This document shows, one piece after another, positions 61,662 to 64,000 of a DNA stretch of 64,000 nucleotides. Source of the stretch: Chelonobacter sp050613185. Lineage in GTDB: Bacteria; Pseudomonadota; Gammaproteobacteria; Enterobacterales; Pasteurellaceae. The position numbers were made by a program, and so were the translations under genes. The stretch covers positions 930,001 through 994,000 of the forward strand of contig NZ_CP192511.1 in the NCBI RefSeq assembly GCF_050613185.1, in the 5' to 3' direction. Below the pieces are notes generated by a model. That model ran no database searches and was not told the origin of the DNA. It saw nothing but the letters and a program-made list of their open reading frames with translations. Position 1 is the first letter of the stretch; each line of letters starts with the position of its first letter.

Positions 61662-62375
61662 CTATGCGCCGGAACAATTGCGTAAGTGTAAATATACGGT
61701 GTGGGTTGAAATTCCCAATAAATTGGCAATGGCTTTGGTCGCCCCCTTCAATTCGAACAGCCCTTGTTGGTAAAGCTCGGCGATAATCAGTTTATTTTTA
61801 TTATTTACGCCGATAGTCGGATCATGACTGATTCTGCTGATGACTTTCTCAACCGTCTGATTAAATAAATCGTCGATATTCTCTGCAAACAGTTCCCCGT
61901 TTTTAATTTCATTGACTGCCGCCGATTGCACTTGAGCCGTATTCGTACTCAACAAAAAAGACATGAAATCGTGTAATGGGGTATCAAGGCTTAAATTGAC
62001 ACAGAGCAACCCGATAATGCGATCGTTTTCACCCAGTACGGCTTGAGTGATGGAACGCATTTTTTGTCCGTTTTTCGCATGGGTAAAATAGGCATCGGTT
62101 ACAAATGTCTTTTCTTCCGTCATCTGTTTCAGCATATTTAAGGCCGTGCTGGTGATCGGCGCGCCCACTGCCCTATCGGTCAAATGAGAATTCACTATCT
62201 TGACTACCGAGCATTGCAAATCAGCTAACGAGTGCAATACCACTTCGCAATCATTGCCCAATAGGTTTTTTAGCATTGTCAAAACCGGTTCCTGCGAACG
62301 CAAAATCTGTTTATCAACCAGTGTTAAAGGATAGGTTAACGTTGGAAAATCCCGCGTTTGATTTAGTTTTACCAT
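61662..62375 (-). CDS. YheO/DauR-like transcriptional regulator
   Basis: The 237-residue protein has an N-terminal YheO-type PAS-like domain (about 30-145: NDCEVVLHSLADLQCSVVKI, GQKMRSITQAVLGENDRIIG) and a C-terminal DauR-type helix-turn-helix (about 195-237: LIIAELYQQGLFELKGATKAIANLLGIS). Such regulators control D-amino-acid use in Pseudomonas (DauR). It is first in the leftward operon with TIM barrel, RidA and MFS genes. Two identical-design dyads lie 38-89 bp upstream. No strong ribosome-binding site is seen before the ATG. Confidence 0.87.
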   Translation of the reverse strand: MVKLNQTRDFPTLTYPLTLVDKQILRSQEPVLTMLKNLLGNDCEVVLHSLADLQCSVVKIVNSHLTDRAVGAPITSTALNMLKQMTEEKTFVTDAYFTHAKNGQKMRSITQAVLGENDRIIGLLCVNLSLDTPLHDFMSFLLSTNTAQVQSAAVNEIKNGELFAENIDDLFNQTVEKVISRISHDPTIGVNNKNKLIIAELYQQGLFELKGATKAIANLLGISTHTVYLHLRNCSGA

Positions 62376-62412
62376 GTTATTTACTCAAATATTTTTTATT
62401 AAAAATCCGTAT

Positions 62413-62463
62413 AATCAATTAAAATTGATTTTGTGGCTTTTTACAATCAACTTTAATTGATTG
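62413..62463. promoter_or_regulatory. Twin operator-like dyads upstream of the YheO-like regulator
   Basis: AATCAATTAAAATTGATT (62413-62430) and CAATCAACTTTAATTGATTG (62444-62463) share the arms AATCAA-N6-TTGATT. Their centres are 32 bp apart, about three helical turns. They lie 38-88 bp upstream of the regulator gene and are probably its own binding sites. Confidence 0.6.
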
Positions 62464-62561
62464 TGTGATCACGATCGAAGAATAGTTGTATAGAGACAGT
62501 GGGGATAAGCGGAAAACTATGGTGGGATTGTTAAACGGCGGTAAGAAAAAATAAAATAAGA

Positions 62562-62597
62562 AAAGCCGAGTGGAAGTCTTTGTCCCGATTCGGCTTT
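62562..62597 (-). terminator. Terminator of the ABC transporter operon
   Basis: On the minus strand AAAGCCGA ... TCGGCTTT forms a stem around about 20 nt and is followed by a T-rich tract (TTCTTATTTTATTTTTTC). It lies 33 bp after the permease stop, so the permease gene is the last of its operon. Confidence 0.75.
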
Positions 62598-62629
62598 GCT
62601 AACGCTTTAGAATATTAAATTCAGAGTAA

Positions 62630-63658
62630 CTAAACTGCCCCTCTCCGGCTTTTCGCATAAGTATCAAACGAAACCGCGAGGATAATAATTGCGCCCATGA
62701 TGATCTGTTGATAGTAGGCGGAGACGTCCATCAGAACCAAGCCGTTGATCAACACGCCCATGATAATCGAGCCGAAGATGGTGCCGGTGATACGGCCATA
62801 GCCGCCCATCAAGGAAGTGCCGCCGATAACGACCGAGGCAATGACCCGTAATTCAAACGCAACCCCGGCGACCGATTCGGCACTGCCCAGACGGGCGCTC
62901 AGGATAAAACCGGCAAGTCCCGCCAATGCGCCGATGACGACATAGACACTGACCAAAGTGCGGTTGATATTCACCCCGGCGAGGCGCGCCGCTTCCGGAT
63001 TGCCGCCGACGGCATAGACATAGCGCCCCCAACGGGTTTTATGCAAGGCGATATAACCTAGGATGGCGACAATCGCAAAGATCACCACCGGAACCGGTAT
63101 GCCGAGCAGATCGCCGCGCCCCCACCAACGATAACCTTGATCGAAACCGGCAATCGGCGCACCGTCATTAATCACCAGTGTTAAACCGCGCCAAATCGTC
63201 ATGCCGCCCAGGGTGACGATAAACGGCGGGATTTTCAGTTTGGTGACGCCCAAACCGTGTAACCAGCCGATGAACGTTCCCATTGCCAAACAGATACCTA
63301 AACCGATAAGCCAACTCATGCCGCCCCATGCGCCGGGTTCGACCGTGACGGTGTTATCACCTTTAATCACGTGGGCGGCGAAAATGGCACACACCGCCAA
63401 CACCGAGCCGACGGAAAGGTCAATCCCGGCGGTTAAAATCACGAAGGTCATACCGACCGCCATAATCCCGAAAATCGAGACTTCGGTCAAAATATTAAAA
63501 ATGTTGCGCTCGGATAAAAACGCACTGTTTTGGAATTGGAAAAAGATAATCAGAAAAACCAAAAATACCAACACGCCAAAACGCTCAAAAAACGCAATCG
63601 GGTCTTTTTTACCGTTTTCGTCCACAATCCCTAAATTTTTTAGCATATTCTCAAACAT
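62630..63658 (-). CDS. ABC sugar transporter permease (RbsC type)
   Basis: The 342-residue membrane protein is a ribose/inositol type ABC permease with about ten helices. FNILTEVSIFGIMAVGMTFVILTAGIDLSVGSVLAV is the family N-terminal region, and FELRVIASVVIGGTSLMGGYGRITGTIFGS is the signature near the C-terminus. It follows the ATPase gene by 27 bp. Next to an inositol region it may import myo-inositol (IatP type), which is inference. Confidence 0.92.
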   Translation of the reverse strand: MFENMLKNLGIVDENGKKDPIAFFERFGVLVFLVFLIIFFQFQNSAFLSERNIFNILTEVSIFGIMAVGMTFVILTAGIDLSVGSVLAVCAIFAAHVIKGDNTVTVEPGAWGGMSWLIGLGICLAMGTFIGWLHGLGVTKLKIPPFIVTLGGMTIWRGLTLVINDGAPIAGFDQGYRWWGRGDLLGIPVPVVIFAIVAILGYIALHKTRWGRYVYAVGGNPEAARLAGVNINRTLVSVYVVIGALAGLAGFILSARLGSAESVAGVAFELRVIASVVIGGTSLMGGYGRITGTIFGSIIMGVLINGLVLMDVSAYYQQIIMGAIIILAVSFDTYAKSRRGAV

Positions 63659-63685
63659 AATAATTTCCTTATCTTACAAGGCTGA

Positions 63686-64000
63686 TTAATGCCGGTTTAC
63701 ACCGATCGCCATCATTGACATTAATTTTTCTTCGGTTGCGTCGTCGCCGTGAATTTCACCGGTCACTTTTCCTTCCGAAAGTGTGATAATACGGTCTGAA
63801 ATCGCCATAATTTCCGGTAAATCGGAAGAAATTACCAACACGGCAACCCCTTTTTTGGCCATATCAAACAGCACTTGGTGCACTTCGGATTTTGCGCCGA
63901 CATCAATGCCGCGCGTCGGTTCGTCAACGATTAATACTTTTGGATTTAATGACATACAGCGGGCAAGAATGATTTTTTGCTGATTTCCACCGGACAGTTT
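63686..64000 (-). CDS. ABC sugar transporter ATP-binding protein, C-terminal end (runs off window)
   Basis: The visible 104 codons are the end of the second nucleotide-binding domain: KLSGGNQQKIILARC is the ABC signature, PKVLIVDEPTRGIDVGAKSE holds Walker B and the D-loop, and VISSDLPEIMAISDRI the H-loop-like region. The DEPTRGIDVGAK form is typical of RbsA/MglA-type ATPases with two domains. The 5' part lies beyond the right edge. Confidence 0.93.
   Translation of the reverse strand, partial: KLSGGNQQKIILARCMSLNPKVLIVDEPTRGIDVGAKSEVHQVLFDMAKKGVAVLVISSDLPEIMAISDRIITLSEGKVTGEIHGDDATEEKLMSMMAIGVNRH

Noticed and set aside
62465..62472. GTGATCAC palindrome near the twin dyads
   Set aside because: Short dyads of this size are expected by chance; it matches no full CRP or FNR site.

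Overview
The window looks like chromosomal DNA of a gammaproteobacterium of the family Pasteurellaceae. The 9-bp Haemophilus-type DNA uptake signal (AAGTGCGGT and its complement) recurs roughly once per kilobase on both strands, often inside genes and sometimes as inverted pairs that act as terminators. Gene content (adhE, fruBKA, atpIBEFHAGDC-rsmG-mnmG-mioC, selABC, cyaY-lptM-lysA) fits a fermentative relative of the Actinobacillus succinogenes / Basfia / Mannheimia succiniciproducens group. The species assignment is inference only.

Layout. 1-5.4 kb: 3' part of adhE, then glpG, a small membrane protein, a 158-bp tandem repeat, glpE, a DMT transporter, yqhA and a lipoprotein gene. 5.4-9.8 kb: fructose PTS operon fruB-fruK-fruA behind good candidate CRP and FruR sites. 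9.8-10.2 kb: a non-coding repeat/terminator block. 10.2-19.1 kb: an L-galactonate type pathway, lgoD-TRAP(PQM)-uxaB-uxaA-kdgK, divergent from its GntR regulator lgoR. 19.1-20.6 kb: an intact IS3-family (IS150-like) insertion sequence sitting inside an uptake-sequence hairpin. 20.6-27.5 kb: lysA, lptM, cyaY, recQ, an aldo-keto reductase, sodC and msrPQ. 27.5-34.5 kb: the whole F-type ATP synthase operon. 34.8-38.2 kb: rsmG and mnmG, then a 449-bp gene-free segment with clustered GATC sites and DnaA boxes (predicted oriC), then mioC. 38.2-40.5 kb: a small accessory patch next to selC (fic with an upstream SOS-box match, an integrase stub, a lipoprotein). 40.5-43.9 kb: selA-selB. 43.9-44.9 kb: a second, mosaic and deleted IS copy. 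45-47.6 kb: an exonuclease/CBS-nucleotidyltransferase gene pair. 47.7-64 kb: a myo-inositol region (iolC versus iolDEG), an AraC-controlled group of iol-like genes with an orphan sugar-binding protein, an unassigned regulator/TIM-barrel/RidA/MFS operon, and the start of an ABC sugar importer that runs off the right edge.

How it fits together. Much of the accessory content is carbohydrate catabolism. L-galactonate would be imported by the TRAP system, oxidised to tagaturonate (LgoD), reduced to altronate (UxaB), dehydrated to KDG (UxaA) and phosphorylated (KdgK). Inositol would be oxidised by IolG, dehydrated by IolE, ring-opened by IolD and phosphorylated by IolC; iolA and iolB are not in the window. 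The regulator/TIM/RidA/MFS operon at 59.0-62.4 kb and the AraC group at 54.0-59.0 kb have no obvious assigned substrate and are the best candidates for undescribed biology.
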